Positions 1 through 7,625 of a stretch of DNA of 64,000 nucleotides are shown in pieces. This DNA is from Nonomuraea rubra (lineage in GTDB: Bacteria > Actinomycetota > Actinomycetes > Streptosporangiales > Streptosporangiaceae). Where the stretch lies: positions 12,445,001-12,509,000 of the forward strand of contig NZ_JACHMI010000001.1 in NCBI RefSeq assembly GCF_014207985.1. The letters run 5' to 3'. Made by a program: the position numbers and the translations under genes. Under the pieces are notes generated by a model. The model did not search any database and was not told the DNA's origin. It saw only the letters and a list, made by a program, of their open reading frames with translations. How positions within the stretch are numbered: position 1 is the stretch's first letter; every line of letters begins with the position of its first letter.

Positions 1-1425
1 GCCGCGGTCGCGGTGCTCGGCGAGGTGCTCATGGTCCTCGGCGACGCCGACTCCGCGGTGACCGCGCTGCGGGAGGCCGCGCGGGACGCGGTGACCGAGA
101 GCGAGCGCGCCCAGCACGCCTACAGCCTGGGCGTGAGCCTGGCCTGGGCGGGCGCCGACGCGGAGGCGTGCCACGTGCTCGACACGGCCATCGCCACGCT
201 CACCGGCCCGGCGTGGCGGCAGGAGGCGTACGTCTACCGCGCCGTCACCGACTGCATGGCCGGGCGGCTGACCGGCGCGGCGCGGGCACTCGCGCTGGCC
301 AGGGCGTGCACGCCCGGCACGTTGCGGGGCGCGGCGCACGGGGCGTCCCTGGAGGCGTGGGTGGACGCGTACGCGGGCCGCACCGAACGTGCCCTGGCCG
401 TGGCCGAGCGGACGATGGCCACCGTCGAGGACTGGCGGGAGCTCGCCCCGCACGCGCTGCCCACGTTCCTGGACGCGCAGTGCGCCGCGCGGACGTTCTC
501 CGGGCGGCTGGAGGAGGCGGCGCGGACCGCCGGGCGCGGCATGGAGCTGCCCGCCGCGGAGCTGTCGGTGACCGGGTTCGGCGCCTACCGGGCGATGGCG
601 GCCAGGCTGCGCGGCGACGCCGCCGGGGCGGTGCGCTGGTGCAGGGACGACATGGCCAGGCTGCCGGCGGGGGAGCCGTACCTGGGGCGGGTGGTGGCCG
701 AGCACGCGCACGCGCTGGCGCTGCTCGGCCGGCTGGACGAGGCCAGGGAGTCGCTGGCGGACGCCGGGGAGCTGGCCGCCCGGTGGGCCTTCACCCGGCA
801 GCACGTGCTGCACGCGGCGGTCTGGGTGGCGGCGGCGGGCGGCGACCTGGACGAGGCCGTGCGGCTGTGCCGGGTGGCCGCCTCGCACGCGCGGCGGCAC
901 GAGCTGGGCGGCAACCTGATGTTCGCGCTGCACGACCTGGTCCGGCTCGGCGAGCGTGCCCCCGGGCTGGGCGAGCTGGCCGGGGAGGTGGAGGGGCCGC
1001 TGGTGCGGCTGCTGGCCCGGCACGAGCGGGCGCTGGGCGATCCGGTCGCGTTGCGGGCGGTGGCGGAGGAGTACGAGCGGCTCGGCATGGTGCTGTACGC
1101 GGCCGAGGCCACCGCGCACGAGGCGGCCGCCCACCACGACGCGGGCCGGGGGCGGCTGGCCAGGAGCGCGCGGGCCCGGGCGGGCGCGCTGGCCAGGCTC
1201 TGCACGGGCGTCTCGACTCCGGCGCTGGTCGAGCTGGCCACGCCCGGGCTGACTCCGCGGCAGCGGGAGATCCTGCAGCTCGCCGCGGCCGGGCTGACGA
1301 ACAGGGAGATCGCCGAGCGGCTGACGCTGTCCAGGCGGACGGCGGCGAACCACCTTCAGGCCGCCTACGACAAGCTCGGCGTGAACGACCGCACCCAGGT
1401 GAGCCGCCTGCTGGAGGCGTTGTAG
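1..1425 (+). CDS. LuxR-family transcriptional regulator, C-terminal part
   Basis: The reading frame is open from the first base, so the N-terminus lies outside the window. About 410 residues of helical, Ala/Leu/Arg-rich TPR-like repeats (residues such as EARES and DEAVRLCR recur) are followed by a C-terminal GerE/LuxR helix-turn-helix with the signature LTPRQREILQLAAAGLTNRE and then IAERLTLSRRTAANHL. This layout fits large LAL-type LuxR regulators, which usually carry an N-terminal ATPase that cannot be seen here. It ends 5 bp from the stop of the convergent next gene. The target is unknown. The HTH assignment is secure; the LAL assignment is inference from the long TPR-like region. Confidence 0.85.
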   Translation, partial: AAVAVLGEVLMVLGDADSAVTALREAARDAVTESERAQHAYSLGVSLAWAGADAEACHVLDTAIATLTGPAWRQEAYVYRAVTDCMAGRLTGAARALALARACTPGTLRGAAHGASLEAWVDAYAGRTERALAVAERTMATVEDWRELAPHALPTFLDAQCAARTFSGRLEEAARTAGRGMELPAAELSVTGFGAYRAMAARLRGDAAGAVRWCRDDMARLPAGEPYLGRVVAEHAHALALLGRLDEARESLADAGELAARWAFTRQHVLHAAVWVAAAGGDLDEAVRLCRVAASHARRHELGGNLMFALHDLVRLGERAPGLGELAGEVEGPLVRLLARHERALGDPVALRAVAEEYERLGMVLYAAEATAHEAAAHHDAGRGRLARSARARAGALARLCTGVSTPALVELATPGLTPRQREILQLAAAGLTNREIAERLTLSRRTAANHLQAAYDKLGVNDRTQVSRLLEAL

Positions 1426-1430
1426 CGGAT

Positions 1431-2174
1431 TCAGACCAGTTTGAGGAGTTCGTCGTACAGGGTCTCCCGTTCCCCGGCGGTCAGGGCCCCGTACGGCGCG
1501 GACGCCCGCAGGTTCGTCTCCGCCTCGATGCCGGTGCGCAGCGGGCCGTCCGGCAGGCCGACGATCCCGGCCGCGGACAGGCCCGCCGCCCGCCAGGCGG
1601 CGGCGTGCGCGTCGGCGCGGTGGTAGCGGACGACGGCGAGCCGGTTGAACAGCAGCAGCCCCGGTGGCGCCCCCTCCGGCTCGTACGGCGGCGCCACCAG
1701 CTCCAGCGCCCCGCCCGGCAGCCGCTCGGCCGCCTGGAGCACCCGGTCCACGAGCCCGGCCAGGCCCGGCAGGTCGTGGGCCGCCCAGACGCGTTCGGCC
1801 GTGGCGGCGTGCACGTCGTACAGCCTGTGGACGAACTCCAGGCCCCTGTCCGTCAGCCGGATCGTGCCGTCGCCGTCCTCGGACAGGGTTCGCTGGCGCA
1901 GGTGCTCCTGAAGGTCGCGTTCGCGGGCCGCGGCGTCGCCGTAGCGGTCGATGACGGCCAGGGCGTCGCGGGTCAGGGGGCGGAGGGGGAGCGTGAAGCG
2001 CAGGTCGGAGAGCAGGCCGGGGGTGATGGCCGAGGTCTCGGCGAGTTCGGCGACGGCTCTGGCGGCCGAGGCGTGCACGTTGACCTGGGCGGCGCCGATG
2101 ACCGGGGCGATGGCCGCCGCGAATTCCGACAGGTCCTGAAATTTCGGCATTGCGTTGATTATGGGGTGGTCCAT
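1431..2174 (-). CDS. Uncharacterised winged-helix (MarR-like) protein
   Basis: A 247-residue protein. I chose the ATG at 2172-2174; an in-frame ATG at 2150 would give 239 residues. The frame stays open far upstream but there runs antisense to the MFS gene, so that extension was refused. The middle contains a winged-helix-like stretch (residues about 50-110, ending in TIRLTDRGLEFVHRLYD). The C-terminal half has VRYHRADAHAAAWRAAGL, which recalls actinobacterial SalK/SCO6745-like proteins; this is from memory and not certain. No catalytic motif is visible. It is divergent from the MFS transporter, with 111 bp between them, so a regulatory link is possible but unproven. Confidence 0.6.
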   Translation of the reverse strand: MDHPIINAMPKFQDLSEFAAAIAPVIGAAQVNVHASAARAVAELAETSAITPGLLSDLRFTLPLRPLTRDALAVIDRYGDAAARERDLQEHLRQRTLSEDGDGTIRLTDRGLEFVHRLYDVHAATAERVWAAHDLPGLAGLVDRVLQAAERLPGGALELVAPPYEPEGAPPGLLLFNRLAVVRYHRADAHAAAWRAAGLSAAGIVGLPDGPLRTGIEAETNLRASAPYGALTAGERETLYDELLKLV

Positions 2175-2285
2175 AGCGGATCCGCAGGGAATCGTAACGG
2201 CCCGGCTCCAGGGTGAGGTCAACCGTCCGGCGCGCGGCGGTGTTCTTCTCGCCGCCCCCTCTCGCCTTCCTCTTCCTGGAGTCAC

Positions 2286-3656
2286 ATGTCCACCCGCTGG
2301 GCCGCTCTGCCCGTGCTGCTGGTCGCGGTGTTCGTGACCACGCTCGACTTCTACGTCGCGAACCTGGCCGTCCCCTCCATCCGCGCCGACCTCGGCGCGG
2401 ACGACGCCGCGGTACAGCTCGTGATCGCCGGGTACGGCCTGGCGTACGCGGCGGGGCTCGTCGTCTCCGGGCGGCTCGGCGACCTGTACGGGCACCGGCG
2501 GCTGTTCGCCGCAGGGCTGGCACTGTTCACCGTGGCCTCGGCCGGGTGCGGGCTGGCCACCGGCACGTCCGTGCTGGTGGCGGCCAGGGTCGCCCAGGGC
2601 GTGGCCGCCGCGCTCCTCGCGCCGCAGGTCCTGGCCCTGCTCGGCCTGCTGTACCGGGGGGCCGCGCGTGCCAGAGCCTTCGCCTGGTACGGCACCGCCG
2701 TCGGCCTGGCCGGGCTGAGCGGCCAGGTGATCGGCGGGCTGGTGGTGGCCGCCGATCCGATGGGGCTGGGCTGGCGGGCCTGCTTCCTGGTCAACGTACC
2801 GATCTGCCTGGCCGCCCTGGCCCTGACCGGCCGCCTGCTCCCCCGCGCCACGCCGTCGCCGCTCCCCCGCGGCCTCGACCTCGGCGGGGCGGCGCTGGTC
2901 GCGGGCGGGCTGGTGGCCGTGGTGCTGCCGCTGGCCGAGGGGCGGGAGCAGGGGTGGCCCGGGTGGACGTGGGCGTGCCTGGCCGCCGCGCCGCTGCTGC
3001 TGGGGGCGTTCGGGTGGCGGCAGCGACGGCTGGCGGCCCGGGGGCGGGTGCCGTTGCTGGATCTGGGGGTGTTCAGGGAGCAGGGGTTCGCCTGGGGGCT
3101 GGTGGCGGTGGGGCTGCTGTTCGGCACGTCGGCGGGGTTGTCGTTCGTGCTCGCCCTGTACTTGCAGGACGGGCTGGGCTTGCCACCGCTGGCCGCCGCG
3201 GCCGTGTGCACGGCGCTGAACGCCGGCTTCTTCGCGGCCTCGCTGCGTCCCTGGCGGTTCGGGGCGCCGGTGCTGGTCGCGGGGCTGGTGCTGGTGCATC
3301 ACGCTGTGGGTGCGGGGCCGTTGCCGCTGGGGCTGGCGCTGCTGGTGACGGGGGCCGGGATGGGGTGGTTGATGTCGCCGCTGCTCTCGTCCGTCCTGGC
3401 TGCCGTACGTGCTGAGCGGTCGGCCGCGGCGGCCGGGGTGCTCGGGACCGTACAGGAGGCCGGGGGAGTGCTCGGCGGGACGGTCACCGGGGCGGTGTTC
3501 TTCGCGGCTCTGGACGGCGGGTGGGACGCGGCGGCGCGGGCCGGGCTCGCGGTGCTGGTCGTGGCGTCGCTGGGCGTGCTGGCCCACTCGGCGACCCGCC
3601 GGCCGGCGCACGGTGCCGATCGCGAGAGGCGCGCGGCCAGGAGCAGTTTCACGTGA
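2286..3656 (+). CDS. MFS transporter, DHA2/QacA-like drug efflux family
   Basis: A 456-residue integral membrane protein whose hydrophobic segments start right after the N-terminus (LPVLLVAVFVTTLDFYVANL), typical of 12-14 TM proton-coupled multidrug exporters. The motif-A loop GRLGDLYGHRR lies between TM2 and TM3, and the conserved D near the N-terminus (TTLDFYVANLAVP) is the drug:H+ antiporter-2 signature. Start ATG. The substrate cannot be told from sequence. The last codons and the stop lie inside a parS-like palindrome, an odd overlap of a coding end with a segregation site. It is divergently arranged with the winged-helix gene, which could be its regulator (inference). Confidence 0.88.
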   Translation: MSTRWAALPVLLVAVFVTTLDFYVANLAVPSIRADLGADDAAVQLVIAGYGLAYAAGLVVSGRLGDLYGHRRLFAAGLALFTVASAGCGLATGTSVLVAARVAQGVAAALLAPQVLALLGLLYRGAARARAFAWYGTAVGLAGLSGQVIGGLVVAADPMGLGWRACFLVNVPICLAALALTGRLLPRATPSPLPRGLDLGGAALVAGGLVAVVLPLAEGREQGWPGWTWACLAAAPLLLGAFGWRQRRLAARGRVPLLDLGVFREQGFAWGLVAVGLLFGTSAGLSFVLALYLQDGLGLPPLAAAAVCTALNAGFFAASLRPWRFGAPVLVAGLVLVHHAVGAGPLPLGLALLVTGAGMGWLMSPLLSSVLAAVRAERSAAAAGVLGTVQEAGGVLGGTVTGAVFFAALDGGWDAAARAGLAVLVVASLGVLAHSATRRPAHGADRERRAARSSFT

Positions 3657-3659
3657 AGC
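3646..3659. promoter_or_regulatory. parS-like ParB binding site, one mismatch
   Basis: GTTTCACGTGAAGC matches the 14-bp parS consensus GTTTCACGTGAAAC at 13 of 14 positions. It covers the last codons and stop of the MFS gene, about 37 kb from parB. Its chance occurrence at this base composition is unlikely, but occupancy by ParB is inferred. Confidence 0.6.
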
Positions 3660-3718
3660 ACGGCCGCACCGGCCGATCGGGTGTGCCGGGCGGCGGGGTG
3701 GCGTGGAATGCTAGGCGG

Positions 3719-4255
3719 GTGACGCTGCCGTTCCGTCTCGCCCGCACCGCGGTGTTCGCCGTGGTGTGTCTCGGGCTGGGCGTGGCGGCGCACGTGCTCG
3801 GCGGCGCTTCCGTGCCGGTGCCGGCCATGGCGGCGGCGCTGGGGCTGGCGTTCGCGGCGGCGTACCCGCTGTCGGGGCGCGAGCGGTCGCTCGCGGCGAT
3901 CCTGCCGCTGCTCGCCGGATTACAGGTGATCCTGCACCTGCTGTTCTCGCTGTCCCATGCCGCCTCGCCGGGCGCGCTGGCCGGTCACCTCCACTCGGGG
4001 CTGGTTCCCGGCCTGGGCATGCTGGTCGCGCACGGCCTGGCGGTCGGGATGACCGCGTTGTGGCTGGCGCGGGGCGAGGCCGCCCTCTGGGCACTGCTGC
4101 GCCGGCTGGCCGTACGGCTGCTGGTCATCTGGCTGCCGCTGCTCACCACACCTTTCTCCACAGCCCTGTGTACGACCGAGCCGCCCGTGCTGCGCTCGGC
4201 CGTGCTGCGGCACGTCGTCAGCGGGAGGGGCCCGCCGCGGGCCATCGCCGCCTGA
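3719..4255 (+). CDS. Small integral membrane protein next to the copper genes
   Basis: A 178-residue protein from GTG 3719; an open stretch upstream is not membrane-like and was left out. Four or so hydrophobic segments are visible (LARTAVFAVVCLGLGV, MAAALGLAFAAAYPL, LAAILPLLAGLQVILHLLF, GLGMLVAHGLAVGMTAL). Histidines cluster in or next to these segments (AHVLGG, LHLLFSLSHA, GHLHSGL, VAHG), which could serve metal handling. It lies 97 bp before a PCuAC copper chaperone and a DyP peroxidase, so a role in copper uptake or delivery is plausible but inferred. I recognise no named family with certainty. Confidence 0.65.
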   Translation: MTLPFRLARTAVFAVVCLGLGVAAHVLGGASVPVPAMAAALGLAFAAAYPLSGRERSLAAILPLLAGLQVILHLLFSLSHAASPGALAGHLHSGLVPGLGMLVAHGLAVGMTALWLARGEAALWALLRRLAVRLLVIWLPLLTTPFSTALCTTEPPVLRSAVLRHVVSGRGPPRAIAA

Positions 4256-4352
4256 CCTCCGGGTCGGGCGAGACGTCTTCCCCTTTTCAGACGACCCCCG
4301 CCGCCCGGCAGGGGCTGCTTCGGCACGCCGGGCGGAGAAAGGCCAACCCACC

Positions 4353-4889
4353 ATGTACGTTCGTCATGCCCTCGTGCTCGCGTCCGCCTTCGTGGCGCTG
4401 ACCGCCTGTGGCGGCACCTCCTCCCCCGAACCCGCCGCCACCGGCACCGCCGCCGTCGCGGCGGCCACCACCCCGCCTGCCAGTACGCCCGCCGCCGGGC
4501 TGACCATCACCGATCCCTGGGTCAAGACCACCAAGGAGGGGATGACCGCCGCGTTCGGCACGCTGGTCAACAACACCGACGCACCGGTCACAGTCACGTC
4601 CGGCACCTCGCCGCTGTCCCCCACCATCGAGCTGCACGAGGTGGTCGAGGACGGCGGCAAGATGGTCATGCGGCCCAAGCAGGGCGGGTTCGTCGTGCCC
4701 GCCCGCGGCACCCACCAGCTCCAGCCCGGCGGCGACCACATCATGCTGATGGGCGTCACCGAGGAGGTGAAGCCGGGTGCCAGGATCCCGTTCACGCTCC
4801 AGGTGCAGGGCGGCGAGCCGCTGGAGTTCACCGCCATCGGCAAGGACTTCGCCGGTGGCGAGGAGGACTACCAGCCGGGGCACAAGTGA
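4353..4889 (+). CDS. PCuAC-domain periplasmic copper chaperone, lipoprotein
   Basis: A 178-residue exported protein. The N-terminus MYVRHALVLASAFVALTAC is a lipoprotein signal with lipobox LTAC (Cys19), followed by an Ala/Thr/Pro linker and a PCuAC (DUF461) beta-barrel. The copper ligands are present: His95, Met104/Met106, His129 and Met131 (HEVVEDGGKMVM ... DHIMLM), close to the family pattern H-x10-M-x21-H-x-M. The family passes Cu(I) to extracytoplasmic cuproproteins, classically the CuA site of cytochrome oxidase. The ribosome site GGAGAAAGG precedes the ATG. Its stop overlaps the start of the DyP gene by four bases, so the two are translationally coupled. Streptomyces has a comparable copper chaperone and Tat-DyP association. 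Confidence 0.92.
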   Translation: MYVRHALVLASAFVALTACGGTSSPEPAATGTAAVAAATTPPASTPAAGLTITDPWVKTTKEGMTAAFGTLVNNTDAPVTVTSGTSPLSPTIELHEVVEDGGKMVMRPKQGGFVVPARGTHQLQPGGDHIMLMGVTEEVKPGARIPFTLQVQGGEPLEFTAIGKDFAGGEEDYQPGHK

Positions 4890-6088
4890 TCAGCCGCAGA
4901 GGGCTGCTCGCCGGGGGCGCCGCCACAGCCGCCACGGCGGCCGGCGCCCTCGTGCGCCGCGAGACAGAACGCCGTGATGCGGAACCCAGCGGGACGGAAC
5001 GCGGCGGGACGGAACATGGCGGGGCGGAACGCGACGGAACCGCACGTGGCGGAACCGAACGCGGGGAGCTCGCGGCGGTCGAGCCGTTCCACGGCGCGCA
5101 CCAGGCGGGCGTGGCCACGGCGCCCCAGGCCCACGCGGTGTTCCTCGGCTTCGACCTGGTGAAGGGCACCCGCAAGGAGGCGGTCCTCCGGCTGCTCCAG
5201 CTCCTCACCGACGACGCGGCCCGCCTCACCCAGGGCCGCCCAGCGCTCGCCGACACCGAGCCGGAGCTCGCCGCGAACCCGGCCCGGCTCACGATCACGT
5301 TCGGGTTCGGGCAGGGGTTGTTCGAGGCGGCCGGGGTGGACTCGCCGGTGAAGGAGCTGCCGGCGTTCTCGACGGACCGGCTGGAGAAGCGGTGGAGCGG
5401 GGGCGACCTGCTCGTCCAGATCTGCGCCGACGACACCGTGACGGTCGCGCACGCCGTACGGATGATCGTGAAGGACGCGCGGTCGTTCGCCCGCGTACGG
5501 TGGACGCAACGCGGCTTCCGCAGCACGAACCGGCGCAACCTGATGGGCCAGATCGAGGGCACGGTGAACGCCACCGACCTCGACAGGGCGGTGTGGATCG
5601 GCGCGGGCCCGCTGCGCGGCGGCACCACCATGGTGCTGCGCAGGATCCGGATGAAGCTGGAGACGTGGGACGCCGCCGACCGGGTGGCCAGGGAGTTCAC
5701 GATCGGGCGGCGGCTGGACAGCGGGGCGCCGCTCACCGGCTCGGCCGAGACCGACGCGGCCGACTACGCCAGGAAGAACCGGCTCGGGTTCCCGGTGATC
5801 TCCGAGTTCGCCCACATCCGGCGGGCCCACGTGGCCGATCCCGCGCTGCGGCTGCTGCGGCGGCCGTACAACTACGACGGGGGGCTGTCACCGGAGGGCG
5901 AGTCGGACTCGGGGCTGCTGTTCGCCTCCTACCAGGCGGACGTGGCCGGGCAGTTCGTGCCCGTGCAGCGCATGCTGGCCGAGGGGGACCTGCTCAACGA
6001 GTGGATCACAGCCATCGGCTCGGCCGTCTTCGCCATCCCGCCGGGGTGCGCGCCCGGCGGCTGGATCGGGGAGGAGCTCCTGGGCTGA
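4886..6088 (+). CDS. Dyp-type haem peroxidase, Tat-exported
   Basis: A 400-residue protein starting at a GTG inside the PCuAC stop (GTGA overlap). A twin-arginine signal is clear (SRRGLLAGGAATAATAAGA), so the haem protein is exported folded. Residues about 25-60 are a low-complexity linker of repeated GTERGG-like units. The DyP core follows: an FGFGQGLF turn, the distal-loop motif NLMGQIEGTVN, the distal Arg in VLRRIRM, and the proximal haem ligand His310 in EFAHIRRAHV. The distal motif is normally GxxDG; here codon 5555-5557 is GAG, giving Glu224 in place of the catalytic Asp. The family oxidises dyes, phenols or, with copper partners, cell-wall glycans. Membership is certain; activity with the Glu variant is not. 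Confidence 0.92.
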   Translation: MISRRGLLAGGAATAATAAGALVRRETERRDAEPSGTERGGTEHGGAERDGTARGGTERGELAAVEPFHGAHQAGVATAPQAHAVFLGFDLVKGTRKEAVLRLLQLLTDDAARLTQGRPALADTEPELAANPARLTITFGFGQGLFEAAGVDSPVKELPAFSTDRLEKRWSGGDLLVQICADDTVTVAHAVRMIVKDARSFARVRWTQRGFRSTNRRNLMGQIEGTVNATDLDRAVWIGAGPLRGGTTMVLRRIRMKLETWDAADRVAREFTIGRRLDSGAPLTGSAETDAADYARKNRLGFPVISEFAHIRRAHVADPALRLLRRPYNYDGGLSPEGESDSGLLFASYQADVAGQFVPVQRMLAEGDLLNEWITAIGSAVFAIPPGCAPGGWIGEELLG

Positions 6089-6148
6089 CCCGACTCGACC
6101 GCTCCGGCCGGGGTCAGGAAACGGCAACCGCTCCGGCCAGGTCGACCG

Positions 6149-6225
6149 TTGCGCCGCACCTACCAGGCCCCCCCTCCGGCCGGATCGATCCTTGCGCCCG
6201 CACCTACCAGGCCGCCCGCTCCGGC
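6149..6225. repeat. Two-copy imperfect direct repeat between convergent genes
   Basis: Within the 173-bp space between the DyP gene and the MocR gene, a unit beginning TTGCGCCGCACCTACCAGGC (6149-6180) recurs as TTGCGCCCGCACCTACCAGG at 6192-6225, and CGCTCCGGCC-like words occur just before. No gene or convincing terminator is seen in this gap. Confidence 0.6.
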
Positions 6226-6261
6226 AGGCGCGGGCGGGAGCAAGCACGCCGGCCCGGGAGG

Positions 6262-7599
6262 TCAGCCGTAGCGGCCGGTCGGGGCCGGGTGCAGGGCGGC
6301 GGCCAGGTCGGCGGCGAGCGGCTCGATCTCCGTCGCGTCCAGCGAGGAGATGGTCAGGCGCAGCGCGGGCGGCGAGCCGAGGCGGTTGCGGGCGCCCGGC
6401 GCGCAGGCCCAGCCGCGTGACAGCAGCCGGGTGATGGCGGTGGACTCGTCGGCGACGGGGATCCACACGTTCAGGCCGCTGCGGCCGTGCGCGGGAATGC
6501 CGCGCACGGCCAGCGCCGCGACCAGGCCGTCCCTGCGCAGCGCGTACGACGCGGCGACGGCCGCCGGATCCGCCGCGTTCGTCCGCCAGAGGTGGGCGAC
6601 GGCATGTTGCAGCAGGTGGCTCACCCACCCGGCGGCCAGCCGCTGCCGCCCGCGCAGCCGGTCGAGCGTGACCGGATCGCCGGTGACCGGGGCCAGGCGC
6701 AGGTCGGGCCCGAGCGACTTGGCCGTGGAGCGGACGAGGATCCAGCGGCTCGTGACCCCGGCCAGCGGATGCAGCGGCAGGTCCACGAACCCGGCCCCGT
6801 GGTCGTCCTCGACCAGCAGCACCTCCGGGTGCTCCCCCAGCAACCCCCGCAGCTCGGCGGCGCGTGCGGCGGAGACGGCGGCGCCGGTCGGGTTCTGGGC
6901 GCGCGCGGTGATCACCACGGCCCGCGCACCGGCCCGCAACGCCCGCGCGAGCTCCTCCGGCAGCGGCCCCTCGTCGTCGAGCCGCATCGGCACCGGCCGC
7001 AGCCCGAGGACGGCGACCAGGTCGAGCAGGGCCGTCCACCCCGGGTCCTCGACCGCGATCGCGTCGCCCGGTCGCAGGTGGGCGGTGAGCACGCGTTCGA
7101 CCGCGTCGAGGGTGCCGGAGGTGATCGCCAGCGGTGCGGCCGGCACGCCGTCGGCCCGCAGCCGCTGCCCGGCCAGCGCGAGCAGCTCCTCGTCGTCGCC
7201 GGTCCCGTACATGGCGGGCCGCTCCGCGTGCGCCCTGGCGGCGGCGGCCAGCGCGTCGTGCAGCGGCGGCAGCAACCGGGGGTCGGGGTTGCCCTTGGCC
7301 AGGTCACGCACGCCCGGCGGCACCTCGATCCTGATCTCCTCGCGGAACGTGCTGGCCGGCCGCGCCCTGACCCTGGTCCCCCGCCGCCCCGCCGTCTCGA
7401 TGACGCCGCGTTCGCGCAGCAGCCGGTACGCGGCCGCCGCCGTCCCCGGGCTGACTCCGGCACTCGCCGCCACCTCGCGTACCGGCGGCAGCGCCGCCCC
7501 CGGTGGCAGCCGCCCTTCGGACACGGCGGCCTCGACGCCCGCCGCTATCTCGCTGGCCGTCCCACCCGCGATCGTGTACTTTTCTAGCACAAAATACAT
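6262..7599 (-). CDS. MocR/GntR-type regulator with aminotransferase-like domain
   Basis: A 445-residue fusion. Residues about 10-75 are a GntR winged helix (LPPGAALPPVREVAASAGVS then TAAAAYRLLRERGVI), followed by a fold-type I aminotransferase-like domain with NPTG in AQNPTGAAVS, the acidic VEDDHGAGF segment and the PLP lysine in STAKSLGPDLR. MocR proteins bind pyridoxal phosphate and usually control vitamin B6 or amino-acid genes rather than acting as enzymes. It is divergent from an FMN-binding PaiB-like gene with only 26 bp between start codons. The ATG lies inside a palindrome, which suggests autoregulation and perhaps a leaderless message. The effector and exact target are inferred. Confidence 0.88.
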   Translation of the reverse strand: MYFVLEKYTIAGGTASEIAAGVEAAVSEGRLPPGAALPPVREVAASAGVSPGTAAAAYRLLRERGVIETAGRRGTRVRARPASTFREEIRIEVPPGVRDLAKGNPDPRLLPPLHDALAAAARAHAERPAMYGTGDDEELLALAGQRLRADGVPAAPLAITSGTLDAVERVLTAHLRPGDAIAVEDPGWTALLDLVAVLGLRPVPMRLDDEGPLPEELARALRAGARAVVITARAQNPTGAAVSAARAAELRGLLGEHPEVLLVEDDHGAGFVDLPLHPLAGVTSRWILVRSTAKSLGPDLRLAPVTGDPVTLDRLRGRQRLAAGWVSHLLQHAVAHLWRTNAADPAAVAASYALRRDGLVAALAVRGIPAHGRSGLNVWIPVADESTAITRLLSRGWACAPGARNRLGSPPALRLTISSLDATEIEPLAADLAAALHPAPTGRYG

Positions 7600-7607
7600 T
7601 ATGTACT
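7586..7607. promoter_or_regulatory. Candidate MocR operator in the divergent promoter
   Basis: AT-rich island in GC-rich DNA. AGCACA at 7586-7591 and TGTACT at 7602-7607 form a near-dyad. Inside it TACATTATGTA (7595-7605) is a perfect 11-bp palindrome overlapping the MocR start codon. Function is inferred from position and symmetry. Confidence 0.5.
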
Positions 7608-7625
7608 AATACAAAGGTGGTCAGT

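Noticed and set aside
2175..3611. N-terminal extension of the winged-helix gene
   Set aside because: The frame stays open but runs antisense through the MFS gene and reads as low-complexity Arg/Gln/Pro; the family-like part begins at about 2174.
4256..4352. Possible terminator or metal-responsive element before the PCuAC gene
   Set aside because: GGGTCG/CGACCC and GTCT/AGAC pairs exist but the loop is long and no known copper-regulator motif is seen.
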